Shown piece by piece: positions 36,301-49,400 of a stretch of 64,000 bases of DNA. Both the position numbers and the translations under genes were made by a program. Source of the stretch: Nymphaea colorata (lineage: Eukaryota > Streptophyta > Magnoliopsida > Nymphaeales > Nymphaeaceae); the NCBI RefSeq assembly GCF_008831285.2, contig NC_045147.1, positions 18,640,854 to 18,704,853 on the forward strand, given 5' to 3'. The stretch's first letter is position 1. Each line of letters begins with the position of its first letter. The notes under the pieces were generated by a model. It did no database searches. It was not told the DNA's origin and saw nothing but the letters and a program-made list of their open reading frames with translations.

Positions 36301-39300
36301 GCAAAAGGAGAAAAACCGGTGAGAAAATGGGCTTCTCTTCCCTACCAATCAAGCACTTTTGAAAAGAATATATTCAGTATTCTGTGCGTGAACCTGATGC
36401 AAGAATTGATTGGAGGATTAATCAGTAGAAAATAGAAAAATTGTCAGATTTTGACCCTTTTTTTCTTATCGTATCTGTAAAGACCGGACCTTACAGATTC
36501 TCTCTTTTTTCACAAATCTCAAGGTCACCTTCTCCGAAAGAAGCTCGGCCGGAAATTCGTCGAGGAGTTTAAAAAAAAAAAAACACCGACAGTAGCTCAT
36601 TACAGATAATCTTTTCCAGAGGTAAAGAATCCAATGCAATTAAATTGCCATTAAGAACAAACCATCATAAAATGCAAAGTGAACCACCTGCTACCGCATT
36701 GAGAAATTACCGTAAAAACATCAAAGTACAAACTTCTAAGGTGTTCGTTTGGATTTACAGGGACGCAAAACGCACTCCTAATGAACAAGGACTTATCTCC
36801 ATACTAAGCTGTTGTCCACTTCTTGATTGATCGGATGATTACATAAGAAGGTGAAATCAAGAAAAGGAAACAGTGGCGGAGCTACATGTGGGCAATTGAG
36901 TGTGGGTGGACCTAGGTCTTGTCGCGGAGTTTCGGACCCAACCTTCAATGGATTACGAATGAGTTATGGGTCCACCCACCAACTAGAGCATGCGCCGTTG
37001 TTTCTTCAAATCATCACTTAGTGCCCCTTAATTAGTCTGATTTTTTCCACTGGAATACATGTTTTAAATGGATGGTTTCTTCTCCTTTTTCTGCATAATG
37101 AAAGCTTTCCAATAATAGCAGCACTACTGGTGACAATAAGGTCCCCTCTCCACTAGTACACAGCTTTGACCTTATGGCAGAGAAGAAAGTTAGCCAAGTG
37201 ACAAAAAAATGAAAAAGACAGGTGGTCCGCTCACTCTTTGGGCATCTAATAATGTTCATGGAATTTTCTCAAGATAATCAAATATGAGATAACTCCAATT
37301 GGGCTGAGAGAAAGCATATCTAGGCCAACAAATCTCTCTCTTTCTCTCTCGATTTGTGATATTGTCAGTGTTTATGTTGTATTTCGTACTTGTTTCCCAG
37401 AAAAACATTCTTAGCAGCACATCGGTTTTTTGAAATACCAAAAGGTTATTAGGATTCAAAGGCAGTAGCAGCTTCTGCTTTTCACTTCCCCTCTTAGTCT
37501 GAACATATGTATGAATTTGAAAAGATCTCGGATGAAACGAATCTCTGCAGTGTGTGTAAGCGTGATTTAAATCATCTTGGTCGAATCAAGGCCCGACTGT
37601 ACTGTCAACATAACCTGGTCTTTCTTTCTCCTTGAAATTTCATATAAGCATGAGAGACAACATGATCCAGTAAATGCATTTCACCAAATCTATAGAGAAG
37701 TGATATATATATATTTTTTTTGTAGTTTCATCTCATCACGTATCTACAACTATACGATAATTTAAAATCTGACGAAGATCTGCTTGCAGCAGAGATAGAG
37801 GAGAGCATATGCAACTCAGAAGAAATGATGGGCAGAGAAATCGCGCTCACGTGGTTTGCTGCATCCCTTGAAGCCGAAAGGCATTCAAATTCGGTGGATT
37901 GATCCTGTTATGTATTCGGTGGAAGTCAATCGACATGTTTTCTAATGTCCTTGCCGTCCATGAACGGTAGAGGTAAAGGGGTGTGTACTGTTTAAATAGT
38001 ATCCTCATTTTGGCTGCAAAATCTACAAAGGTCATTTCGGAGTTTGCTCAACTAGATTGCAAGATCTGGGGACCAATTAGCTTGATCAGTTTACCTTTAT
38101 TATTTTTCTCGTCTTAAGAACAGGGAGATCCAAGCGCCACTCTCGAGTTTAAAGGAGTAACTCTAAATTAACCCAGGTCCCGAATCAGCCAGGGAAATAC
38201 TTTGGCCTCTTCGAGGTATTAACACTAATAGATATATTCAGAAAGCCACCATGCCTGGACAACCAGAAGTGGCATATCATTTCACTGAATAACGTGCCTT
38301 CACAGAAAGAACTGGATAATTGAGCAAGGCCATGTGCAGATGGCTTGTCTGTGAACGACAGACAACCAGACAATTCTGTGTTGCTAAATCACTGATCTAA
38401 GTACAGTAGCAGATACACAGTCCAGCTGAGATGCCTGCCATTTACTCTGTGTCCATACATGATCACGAATCTCGTCGGACTCTCAAAATCGTCCTCAGTT
38501 ACAAAAAGGGTCAGTTCATTGGTTGTACCATGTATCCTAGATAGTGTTAGGTCCTATCAGTCACAATGCCTCTGATCCAACTGCGTTTTCTTTATGGAAC
38601 ATAATCAAAACCAAGTCCAGACCAATCTCATTGCAGAGCCATCATGGATCCAAATTTCGCCAACAATTGCATGTTTCTGGCAATTGTTCTTGTCTTCAGT
38701 TTCATAAACGTCAAAATGTGCTGCAGCTGGAGCGTTCTTATGGAGAAAAACTTTCATTCTGCTACCAGTTTTGTTCCTTGATAGCTGGCAAAAATGTGCT
38801 TCATGGAGAAACCAAACCTAAGAGCAATTGAAAGCAAGTTCTTTGAAAATGCCTTTAGACTAAAGAACTTGAACAATGTTCTATTCATACTCAGAACAGT
38901 AAAGAAGGAACACAGCTGTTGCAAAATTCCAGTCTTATCAAGAAAGGAGAATGTAGTGATTTTGATAAACAAGTGAAATTATAAAAAGTAATACTAGTGG
39001 CCATCCTTTTCAATAGAAAAAGGATGTACCAACGAGTGACAACCACAAATCGCGTAAGAAAAGTCTAAAGGAAGGAACCAAGCATGGTGTCCCCGCCCCA
39101 TGATCGAAACTTTTCGTATGGTACATTATAATTGTCCACAGAAATTTTTGCCGTCTTTCTTTATATGACATCATCATTCTTGTTGCATCCATAGGTAGAC
39201 AAAGGAAATCATTTTCAAGGTCGAGACCACAAAGCACAATAGCGACTACGAGCAAATCCGTTCTCGAGTTGATGACCAGGTCCAAGTCGGAGTCTACATT

Positions 39301-40515
39301 CAGGATTTAGTCTCGAGCTTTTCACATTAATTTCCGAACCAAGTCCAAAAACTGAATGCCAAAAGCGGGGTGAGCTTTGGGCTAATTAAAAACACTGTTT
39401 GAGTAAACCCTGGTAACAACAAGTTCCGAATATGCGATCCAAACCCCAAACAAGTTTTGTTCATGTTCGATTTCAGGTGTAGCTGAAAATGGTCAGGTTT
39501 CGAGTCCAAAAGGTGCGAATCTTGGTTAGGTCGAAGTCGCTTGCTTCCACTTTTCATTTTATATTAAAACTCAACATCACTTGGTTCGGGTTGATGTAGT
39601 AATAAATAGCCTGATGCAACGCCCAAGACAGGTGCACTGGGTCCATCTGGCTCCAGATCTCATCCATTGCAAGTTTTTGGGACGGATAAACGATCCATAC
39701 ACAATTATAAAGAGAGTTCCAAGTGGAAAAACCAAGATACTTTTGAGTCATGAGATTTCCTAGTGAGCAGGCAGTAAACCACCCATCATCCAAAAAAGAT
39801 GCCCAAAGGCCCCTGCAACCTGCCCCAAGAGTCTTAAGTTGTGTGAAGAACTAAGTGTGGTATGGTGCACTAATCAACTAGAATGTTGTATACATTGGGG
39901 TAACACCTACACGAATCGAACCAAAGGCAACCGCCTGCCGCACCAGTTAGGTTATGCTCTTTGAGGGCGTCATGAGATCTTGAAGCATCCTGTTTTAACA
40001 TGAGATCATTTCCTGGTTTAAATTCAATTTCTAGTCATTTCCCTGTCGTTCTAGTTGATCTTTGATTTTTTTTTCCTTTTGGGTAGAAATATTTTTGTAC
40101 AATTTTGCTTCACAATGCATCATGCCTACCACTAAACAGAACAACAGGATCTTCTCTACACCATTTTCGTTATGGTGGGCACTCCTGCAATGAAGCGACT
40201 GGCCATGACCGTGTTGAAGAAGAAAAGCATCCGCTACCTTGGCAGCAGAAGAATACAACGCTCAAAAGGCATGGAAAAAAGAAGCATATCTTGCCATACA
40301 AGGTGAAGAAAAGCTCGTGGTTGTAGATTTCATCCACAAGACAACAAGCATTACACCGAGTCCTTTTCCAAGCACAAGAGGATACAATCGATAACAAGTT
40401 TGAAAATTAGAACCATATGTCTCTGAAAAATTGAAAAACGACTCTGTAAAGAGGACCTGTCATAAACATTTGAGACATTATAGACAAAAAATCAGAGATC
40501 AGATTGATGACACGT
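33325..40515. other. Region between the esterase promoter and L18 exon 3, right unit
   Basis: No gene is recognised. The likely esterase promoter begins it: TATA-like GGGATATAAATAGG at about 33,401-33,414, in the minus-strand sense CCTATTTATATCCC. The rest is duplicated noncoding DNA plus the two right-unit-specific blocks (35,161-35,830 and 36,849-38,365) and a second copy of the SINE-like head near 39,895-39,965. Confidence 0.6.
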
Positions 40516-41842
40516 TCAGAAGTCAAGACCATGTTCACGGGCAGAATCAGCCAAAGCTTTAACACGTCCATGGTATAGATAACCCCCACGATCAAAGGCC
40601 ACCCTGGTTATGCCTTTTTCTAGACAAACCTTGGCAATGGCTTCTCCAACTCGTTTTGCAACTTCCTGGTACAAGAAATATGGTAAATGAGAAACTTGAG
40701 GTGACTAAGGCCAACTCTGGTAAGAGGCAAAGAAATTAAAACCAGAAAAATAACAGACAACCAAAAGTGAACTACAAAGCAAGGAACAAACAATGAAAAA
40801 GGACTAGCACAGAGCATGGAACCAAAATAGCTAGAGAAACCAGAAGAAATAACAGTATGCAGGTAATGGTATGCAACCCTAACATGATGTTTCTTTATGG
40901 ATTGTAAAAATTCAGAAGGCCAAATGGTTCCTAATCTTTTACTCAAGGCCATGCTTGCTGGGGAATGACTATCTTCCCATTGAACCCTGCAACTTCCAGG
41001 TCAAGAAAGTATTTTGTACCAGGCTCAACAGTTTCAAGTTCATTAATACACTACCAAAAGGGAACGAACCGTTCTCCAGTTGTACTCTAGTTCAAAACTT
41101 GAAAGTACAACTGAAGGGGCAACTGAAGGTGTCCACCCTTGATCATTGCAGGAAAGGAACGGAAAAGGATATTTATGGCAAAGCGCCAACCTGCTCTTGT
41201 CCACCAGAAAGAAACAACAGGCTAGCCTTCCTGAGCTGGGCCACCAAAAACGGTTGAGTCAAAGAAACTTGAAACCCATTATTCTTAGGTTTTTATTATC
41301 AAGGTTTTTCTAGGGTATCGATCTGCAATTTTTTTTCCTTGAGAAAATTTCAGGAAATCAAAAAATATAAAACATATAGAAAATTGTGTCAATTTTGAAT
41401 TTTCTATTATTTTATTGCAAAAACATTGACAAACATTAAAAACAGTTATTAAAATGTTAAAAGAAAGCTTTTTTTTTTAAAAAAAAATTGCAAAAACAAA
41501 ATTGATATTCTCATGATGCCACTTTTACAAAATATTGTGACATTTCACTTTTTTCATTTTCCTTTATTTTCCCACTTCTTTTTGCGCTTTTTTAAACAAT
41601 GCCTAAAATCACCAATTCGAAATCTGAATTAACATCTCTAAGGAGTAAGGAACATAAACTAGAATTCCTTGGGGTAAGAAAAGAAACTATTGAATGATGA
41701 GATTCTTGGAAAGGTAGCTGTTGCATCTATATCGAACTTTACACCAGATATGAAAGTCAATCCACAGTCTGAGTGCTTATCACCTCATGGCCTTTACTGA
41801 GTTTCATGTTCCTTGAACAGTGTGTGTGCCACTGTGCCTGTA

Positions 41843-41878
<36 letters not shown>

Positions 41879-44800
41879 GGCATAGTGCCCAGTATCTCCA
41901 CCTTAGTTTTTTCGTCAGTGTCAAAATTGTGAAGCAACAAAGTCATGAAATTGATGGTCTTATAAGGAGAGTACATTGATAATCAGATTTCCCAATGGCA
42001 GGGCCGCAGGTGTATAGTATAGTCATCAAGAAGCAAGGCTCTGTCATCTAGACCACATTCAAGTCCTGTCACATAGACATGCTTGATGCTTGCAGTTCTT
42101 TCTGCCTACTAGGATGTTCCCCTTTTTGTCTCCTCAGGGCCCCTGTAGAGCATTTGGTTATCTATATTTTACAGTGCCAATTGTGGTTGATTTGTCGTTC
42201 GATGTTAAGTAAATAATTTCATGTGAAAAAGACTCATCATTGAGCTCCCAAAAGAATGTACCAAGTAAAAAAATCATTACTTTCATGACAAAAAAGCCAG
42301 GAAAGAAAGAAAGAAGAACAAAATAAGTAAATCAACATGATAAACTCGTTTCTTTTTACTAAAACAGAAGACTCCTGTATGAATAGATCAAGTATCTTTA
42401 ATTTGCCTTCAAAACAGAGTTTGAGTGGTATCAACTGACATGAAGGGGAAAATGACCTCTCTACTGCAAGTTCTTTAAGTTTTCTGCAAAGGCTAAAAAT
42501 CATATCTGCATCTATTAAGCGAAGAGAAGACATATCTGAATCACAATACACTGATGATTAAGAAAGTTGATATCCATTGAGGAAATAGAATGACTTAAAC
42601 AGATTTATATCATACCAAGTGCAGTAAAGGCAAGGGTTTTTGTCTTTGATAATGTATGTGAAAGAGTCAAGCACCACAGGGTTTCCCTTAGCCAATTTCC
42701 TCTGGAAAGAAATGTCCTTATCTTCAGGGTCCTTCATTTACTGCATTTACATACAGTATCAAAGACAACCACACTTGCCTTTCCATTAGCTATGAAAGTG
42801 TATATACTGCTTAGGTTTCAAAAAAATCTAATTGAAGTTGTGTAGTTGATTATTATGCAATCTAGTTTAAGTGACAAATGCACATTGTCATATGGAAGCC
42901 TCCCAGCAAAAGTTTTTGCTGGAGGACAACCATTATGAGAAACTATGATGTAAATCCTCAAGTAGTTGTAGGACATATATCCACTTTTAGATGAAAATTT
43001 ATGAGAAAAAAAAGTTGGAAAATGTGAACTTTCCATTAAAAGGTATAAAGAAAATTTTCCTTTCATATTCCAACCAGTAAGATGTAAAAATCAGTAACTG
43101 TAGCCACTGATAATATTATTTCTGCCTAGCCATTAAGATGTCAAAAAGAAAAACAGGATATTTTCTTCAGATACCATCTGTTGACTGAAACTATTACCTA
43201 TGAAATTAGTCAGAAACAAAATGACATAAAATAATACACCAACTTAGTTTAGAATTGGATGAATCGATGCCTTCATATGGCTAAGAATGATGTGAACACA
43301 AAATCATCCCGGAGCATTTCAACCCTCTCAAAACTGTTTACAGAATACACTTTATAACACAGTTCGGTATGTTATTTACACACATAGAACGCAATCAGTA
43401 AACACTGATATCTCTATCGCTAGGGGTTTCATGGCTTGGAGCTCTCGATCTAGTCTTTCCAGCCAGCAAGTCTGTAAATGAAGATGTTGTAAGTTTCCTA
43501 AGCTAGTATTTCTTAATTCACCTCACTTAAACAAGACATTCAAAGTAAAGAACAACGTGGCCAGCATAAATTTTAACTTAGAATTCACCAGAATGTGGTA
43601 AAAAGTAACTCAGGATCTGAAATTTGAATCCATGTAGGACAATTTTGGAAAAGAGTGTCATGGCTGTGAGCTAGATGCAGTCTTGCAGGAAAGTGGAACT
43701 GCCTAAGAAAGCTCCCTTGTCCTAGTCTTGTGAAATAGGGCAGCATTAAAAAGTCCAAAAAAGGAAAATAAAATAATGGAAAATGCTATATCCACGTTAG
43801 ATGCTAATAACTGTCTTTAGTAGAAAAAAAAATGTCCAATCCACTCTATTAGGTCGGTACATAAACCATTTTCAGGTCAGTGATCAAAACAGATACACAG
43901 AGACTATCATGGAGACTGAACGCCATGTGGAACCAATTAATTCTATATCTTCCAAAAGCACGTCCTATAATCCACCCATTTTCAAGAAAAAAGCGGCATT
44001 GAACATCATATCTCCACTACCAGAGTGTGCATTTCCACTGACGTTGAGCACTTGCACAGCAACATCAAACCAAACGCAAATTCATGGCTTTCCTTCATCG
44101 CCTAAAGATACGCAGATGAACCGGTCCCTGAATGGCATCTCTGTACCATGCAACGACAGACTACAGAGTAAACTAGGGCACTTGCAAAAGAAAGGGAAAC
44201 CCCTATAGAATCGTGGAAGCTGCTGAACGGAAATTAAGTCATTATTGAACAATAACGTACTCAAACTAAATTTGACTATTCCCCTCAATTAATAGAGTTA
44301 TTATCACTTGAACATAGACTTAGTTCAATTATAATCACTTGAAAATAGACCAACTAGAGAAGGTGGCTCTAGGAATTATTGGATGAACTATACTACTGTT
44401 TCAACTATACACGTCTATGCTTTTGTGTTCTCATTCTCACACCTACATCCTCACCGTATAAGATAAGAGCAGTAAATTAAACTGATTTTTTTTACTATCG
44501 GTTGATTTATCCAATTAAGCAAGACAATGTGATAGGGGATAACCGAAACTCCTCTCCACAAAGATACGGAAAGAATGCTGAAAACCTCAAATGCAAAATT
44601 TTAATCCCCCAGCTCAGGAACTTACAATTGTTGGTCCAGAAGTGCATTGAATCTCCTCAACAAGGGATTTCTGCATCGTCGAAGCGGAGGCAAGCGTATG
44701 CATTTTTGTGTCGTCGATAACCTGGACGAAAAGATGTTTGTTCGACCGGTAAACACACAATCTTGGCCTCTCCGGTGTTCCATGAACCTTGGAAATGCAA

Positions 44801-45159
44801 CGAGCACAAAAATGTTAGCAATGACACCAGAACAGCACTAATTTGCCGCCAAAATTGGAAACAGCCGATAACTCCGACCAAATTGCCGTCAAATTCAAGG
44901 CGAAAAGCAGACGCACAATGAAGAAAACCGAAAACTAGAACTAAATAAAACCATATGAAAAGAGAAGCACCTTCTTCCGGATACGCTCATGCCGAGCAAT
45001 GCGGTCCTCTCTCCTGGTCCTGGCATTGGCTTCGATTTTCAGGAACCGGGCATTCTTGGGACCGAAGTTTGAAGTGAGGGCGGTCGTAGAAGAGAGGGAG
45101 GAAGAGCGAACGGAGTTGAGGAATGAGAGGGACGAGGACAAGGAAAGAGAGACCGCCAT
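40516..45159 (-). CDS. RPL18: 50S ribosomal protein L18, chloroplast precursor, 166 aa, 3 exons
   Basis: Exons: 44,971-45,159 (residues 1-63), 44,626-44,787 (64-117) and 40,516-40,665 (118-166, stop TGA). Both introns are phase 0 with GT-AG ends; the second is 3,960 bp. The protein binds 5S rRNA in the large subunit of the plastid ribosome. Residues 1 to about 43 form a Ser-rich transit peptide. The mature part has the bacterial/plastid L18 pattern: [72 protein letters not shown] and [21 protein letters not shown], ending AREHGLDF. The length fits the plant family. The endpoint of the tandem duplication at about 41,522 lies within intron 2, which is why a second exon 3 occurs 16 kb away. Confidence 0.96.
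40666..44625 (-). other. L18 intron 2: duplication edge, SINE, microsatellite and unassigned exon-like frames
   Basis: This 3.96-kb intron contains the right edge of the duplication (about 41,522), a compound (TG)n(AG)n microsatellite (41,843-41,878) and a SINE-like sequence (about 42,005-42,180). It also holds several open frames bounded by splice-like signals: minus strand near 42,419-42,543 and 43,408-43,472, and a 135-codon plus-strand frame at 43,801-44,208. None matches a family I recognise. Confidence 0.5.
42005..42180 (+). repeat. tRNA-derived SINE-like element
   Basis: An A-box-like TATAGTATAGTCATCAAG (from 42,013) is followed about 40 bp later by the B-box-like CATTCAAGTCCTG (42,056-42,068). 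Spacing and words fit a tRNA-derived SINE head. The head resembles the TATAGTATAGTCGGT fragment near 3,211. The 3' end is not defined. Confidence 0.45.
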
Positions 45160-46459
45160 AGTTCTCCTGGATTGAGCTCCGCCAACTCCACCGCTGTTGC
45201 CTCACCTCGCTGCCCCGGTCTGGGCGTGTATACCTTATCGTGAGTCAACATTTTACTCAAATATTCCTCTCTTCTTCAAAAATGACATTTCTTTTTCCCA
45301 TTATTTGATCCACAGGCCGACCAAATCAGTAGAGAGACTCTGGATCTCAGTCCAGTATGTAACCAGTACAGACCCAACCCGGTGCCTATGTAAACCGTCC
45401 GGATCAGGATATTCTAAACACGTTGAAAAATCAGATTTATCTAATTCAGATACACCCAAGAAAAACCAAGATATAGTTTTCACTTGTTCTCATATTATCC
45501 TGCTATGTTATAAATTTTTGTGTTTCTTTTTCAAAAAGAGTAATCTAGGACTAATCCGACTCTCACTTGTTTGTAGAATTTTATTTTATTAATTTTTCTG
45601 AAATCTATTCTGGCAAACCCAAATATTTGTTTACATGAGACAATTAGGATTAACATTAACATTCGTTATTGCCCTTCTTCCCACATGATAAAACAAAATA
45701 ATGCAGTAAAGTGCTTCGGACTCGAATGTGTCACCTTCCCTCATACATTCTTGTTTAAGTGTTCATTTGCATCCTGCGCTTCCTTCATCTACTGCCCGAA
45801 TTGACGAAACTTTTAACCCACCTTCTTGAGACATGTAAGAAATGATTCGTGCAGCTTGTACCACCTTGAAATAAAAATGACTGGATCATATCTTCTCATG
45901 CAAATCTCAAGAGTCCCCACGGGATCAATTAACTTTGACGAGTTTCCAGCACCGTCGAATCAATATGTGCAAGTGGATCAGACTCTCATAGCGCCAAATT
46001 TTGAAAAGTCATCGTATTCAAATTGCAAACAAAAACGTCTCAACATAGTTAATACAGGACCGTCTACCTAAAAAGCTACATGAACATCCTCACCCTTCAT
46101 CGAAAAATGGTCAAGGGAGGGATCTCGATAGAGCCCTGCACGAATGGGCGATTATAAGGGATTGTAGCGCTGTAATATTCTAAGAATGCTTCAATGGATT
46201 TTGAACTTCCTATTTCATGTTTGGTAGGTAAGAATCAATTGCACAAAGGATTACAAAAATAAAAATGTCATCTATAAGGAACAACCACACCAAGAAAAAC
46301 AAAGAAAAAACAAGAAGACTTCTAAATGTTGTGAAGCAAACACTAAATTATAGATATTATAAACAATTTTGACAGACCATCAGATCATCTAGATATATGC
46401 AACATAAAAGACTAGGAGTAGCATATCCCACTGCATTGTGTTGTGCTTCTTTCTCCAAC
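45160..46459. other. Intergenic region between L18 and YKT6, both on the minus strand
   Basis: It holds the upstream region of L18 and the downstream region of YKT6. I see no gene and no clear TATA box for L18. Short AT-rich words such as ATCAGATTTATCTAATTCAG near 45,430 resemble the degenerate repeat at the left end of the window. Confidence 0.55.
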
Positions 46460-49400
46460 TCAAAGAATGGTGCAACACTGATTAGTTTTCTTTGCTTGCT
46501 TGTAGAACATCTGTCACATGCAAAAAGCAGGACGTTATCAGAAAGCATCAGCTAGCATGACAGCACGGCTACTGGTCCACCAATTTTGATCAAACAAAAA
46601 AAGGACACAGTATTCTTGTTTATATGTCAATTAAGAATGCATGAACCACACCAAGTACAAACACGTCCACCTGGAGAATTCTGCAAAACATGTCAAACGT
46701 ATTGCCTTCTGTTCAAGGAGTCCGCGGCAAGCCAAATGTGTATCTCGATACAGTATACTAGGCCACCGGCATAATACACACCTTCCATGTGTTACAACCA
46801 CTATGAGTTTTGGTATTATATTAACTTTGTGCATCAGATACAAATTGTGCTTTCTCAAAATGACAGCCACTCCGGCCATTTTTTAAGAAGATACATTCTG
46901 GAGAAACAGGATAGGATTGGTTAATACAACCACCTTTTGTCCAGATTTCTTAAACTAGGATTACCACACTAGAAGCTGAAATTGAAATTTTAGAAGTCTA
47001 GTTGTAGACTTATTGCACAGGTACCAACACTGGATAATTTGGAATTGGCTGTGGCAGCCTCTGCCAAACGACATCCAGTAGCCTATCAGGGAGTTCGCGG
47101 CATCAAGTGTGTGATCATGGCTCAGACCAACAGCTGATGACACTGCTACCTATTCTTATTCGCTTGTTCTGGTGGCGGAGAGGATGGCACCTGTCTTCTG
47201 GCTTAAGAAGGCTGTCATCTGGGTCTAGGTCAGGGCACATGACATCTAACATGGCTTTGACAAGCAAGTTCAAAATTTTTTTCAAGAAGAGGGCACAATT
47301 ACTTTTTTCTTTTGATTAATAAAAGGACGACTTTCTTTTTTATCTTACACAAATTTTTCGGAAGTACCACATCAAATGATCATGAATTTTAGTTATGAAA
47401 ATGCCCATGCAAATGGTATGGTATTCTCCTATGACAAAGGTCAAGGGCTTATCTAGATGAATGTTCTTGAGTTAAATGTATCCACTTTGCAAAATGAACC
47501 AAGACATCACATCCCATGGTGAAACAACCATACACACACACGCATGCACAAAAGAGAGAGAGAGAGAGAGAGAGATCTACCTGAGATGCGGCACTCAGAT
47601 CTGAACTTTTCTCCACTAAACTATCCAGCCTCTCACCTCTTGCAAGGACGCTGTCAATAGTTTTATGCTGCCTCGTTCCAGAAATTTATGGCACAGAGAC
47701 ACCAAACCGTGCATGTTCATGTCAGTAAAACATCTTAAAAAAAGATCAAATACAGACAAAGTCATTCATGTTTGGGTATTTACTTGATTATGAAAAATTA
47801 AAGTTGTTGAACAAACTAAGAGCTAGATTGATACCAAATAAGATATTCTGCCTAGACAAAGCCTCCAAGATGCACCAAATAAATGATAGCACACCAACTT
47901 CATATTAAAGATGTCTTTTTTTTTTTTTCTTTCAAAGAAAATATAAACAATAAAACAAGTTCACTCACAAGAATAATTTTGGTTTCATCCAAATCTCGCT
48001 GAATCTTCATCAACTTGTCAGCTTCTGCGGGGTCCTGAAATTGCAAGTGCACCATAAATATCATACACTTCAAGAATAAAAGCTAAAGCTGACATTCATA
48101 GATTTCAAGCCAGCAGATGAGTCACAACTTTATAACTAAACAGTACGATGAAAAGCTAACTGGATAACTTCATAAGACTACAAATACATATACCTGAAAC
48201 TTGGTAAGTGATTCATTCAAGTATGGCCAAGGTTGATTTGCATCTGTTTGCACCCTCCTCCAAGAATCTCCAAAATTTTTCTCATATTCATCTAGGACCT
48301 GAGATTGTTTTTAGTTATATTCACAATTCATCTGCTTAAGAAGTTCCAGAAAACCATAAAGAGAGTAGCAGCTGGTCCAGTTATATAAGCATGTAAATCC
48401 AGTAACATGAACATCTGACATGCAAAGAAGAAAATGCAAAAGAATATGGACAGCAATAGTTGTCATCAAATGCTAATAGCAGTCAGTGACCGGATCAACT
48501 ATTAACTTGCTTAGGTACTCAGACAATTAGATTTTGGGACCTTTCTCTCACACTTTAGTAACTGAATTTCTACCAAAATAGCATAACATTTAAACTGTTC
48601 CATCCACAAAAGTAGCCGCTGGGAAGATCTAGCAGCCATTCTGTAGGCATAAACATGACATGTTCCATACATTAGAAAAGGCACGACTCATAATGGCTCA
48701 TATGTGAACAACGTAAAATAGTACAGAACCTACATTTTCTGAAATGGTTGTTGCCTGCTCTTCCAACCATCAAGGAAAACTAGAAAAAAATGCCTTTGCA
48801 AGAAAATTTAAAATACAGGCAAGTTTTTCTTTTAGGGATTAGAAGTGCCTTTGTTCGTTACCACACAGAGACTCACAGAGGCAAATTCAATCTCCAAAAC
48901 AGGAGTAAGTTGCTTGACATGCGAGCAATAAAATATCAAACAACTGAAGAATCACTTAACTGGCTATTAACAGAAACAGACTGAGAAAACTCTCAAGATA
49001 CAACTTCCAGTATAGCTGAAATTGTTTATGAGAAAAAAAGACTTCAACAAACACAACAAGAGATGACTTCACAGAACAAGAGAGGTTTCGTCATAAGAAC
49101 AAGAAGGCTTCTCTAGAGCTTTTCAGACGCATTTGTCATATATAAATAGTCATGCCACCACACCCAAAATTTCTGCAAACCACTTACATAATTTTGCACA
49201 GATAAACAGCTATAGATCCTGGAGTACCAAGTCTATTAAGGACATCATTATGAAACTTCTGGTTCGAAGTACTTTTCATCATTCTTAGACCACCTTTTAA
49301 GCACAAGCTTGGCAGTGTCAGTAGGTGTCAAACTTAGGAGGCATTTTACATTTAACAAATTTTTTTTATAACCTTGCTCATCAATATTTAAGTCATGTTT

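Larger units (their letters stand above)
26173..41522. repeat. Tandem segmental duplication, right unit (about 15.4 kb)
   Basis: This is the direct-repeat partner of 11,483-25,843. It carries the intact pectin acetylesterase gene and the functional last exon of L18. It is about 1 kb longer, mainly because of about 670 bp at 35,161-35,830 and about 1.5 kb at 36,849-38,365 that the left unit lacks. The second block contains CAGTGGCGGAGCTAC near its left edge, a word typical of dispersed plant elements. Confidence 0.93.

Noticed and set aside
43801-44208. 135-codon plus-strand frame as a gene
   Set aside because: No recognised family, no supporting exons and no clear promoter. It is kept only as part of a low-interest finding.
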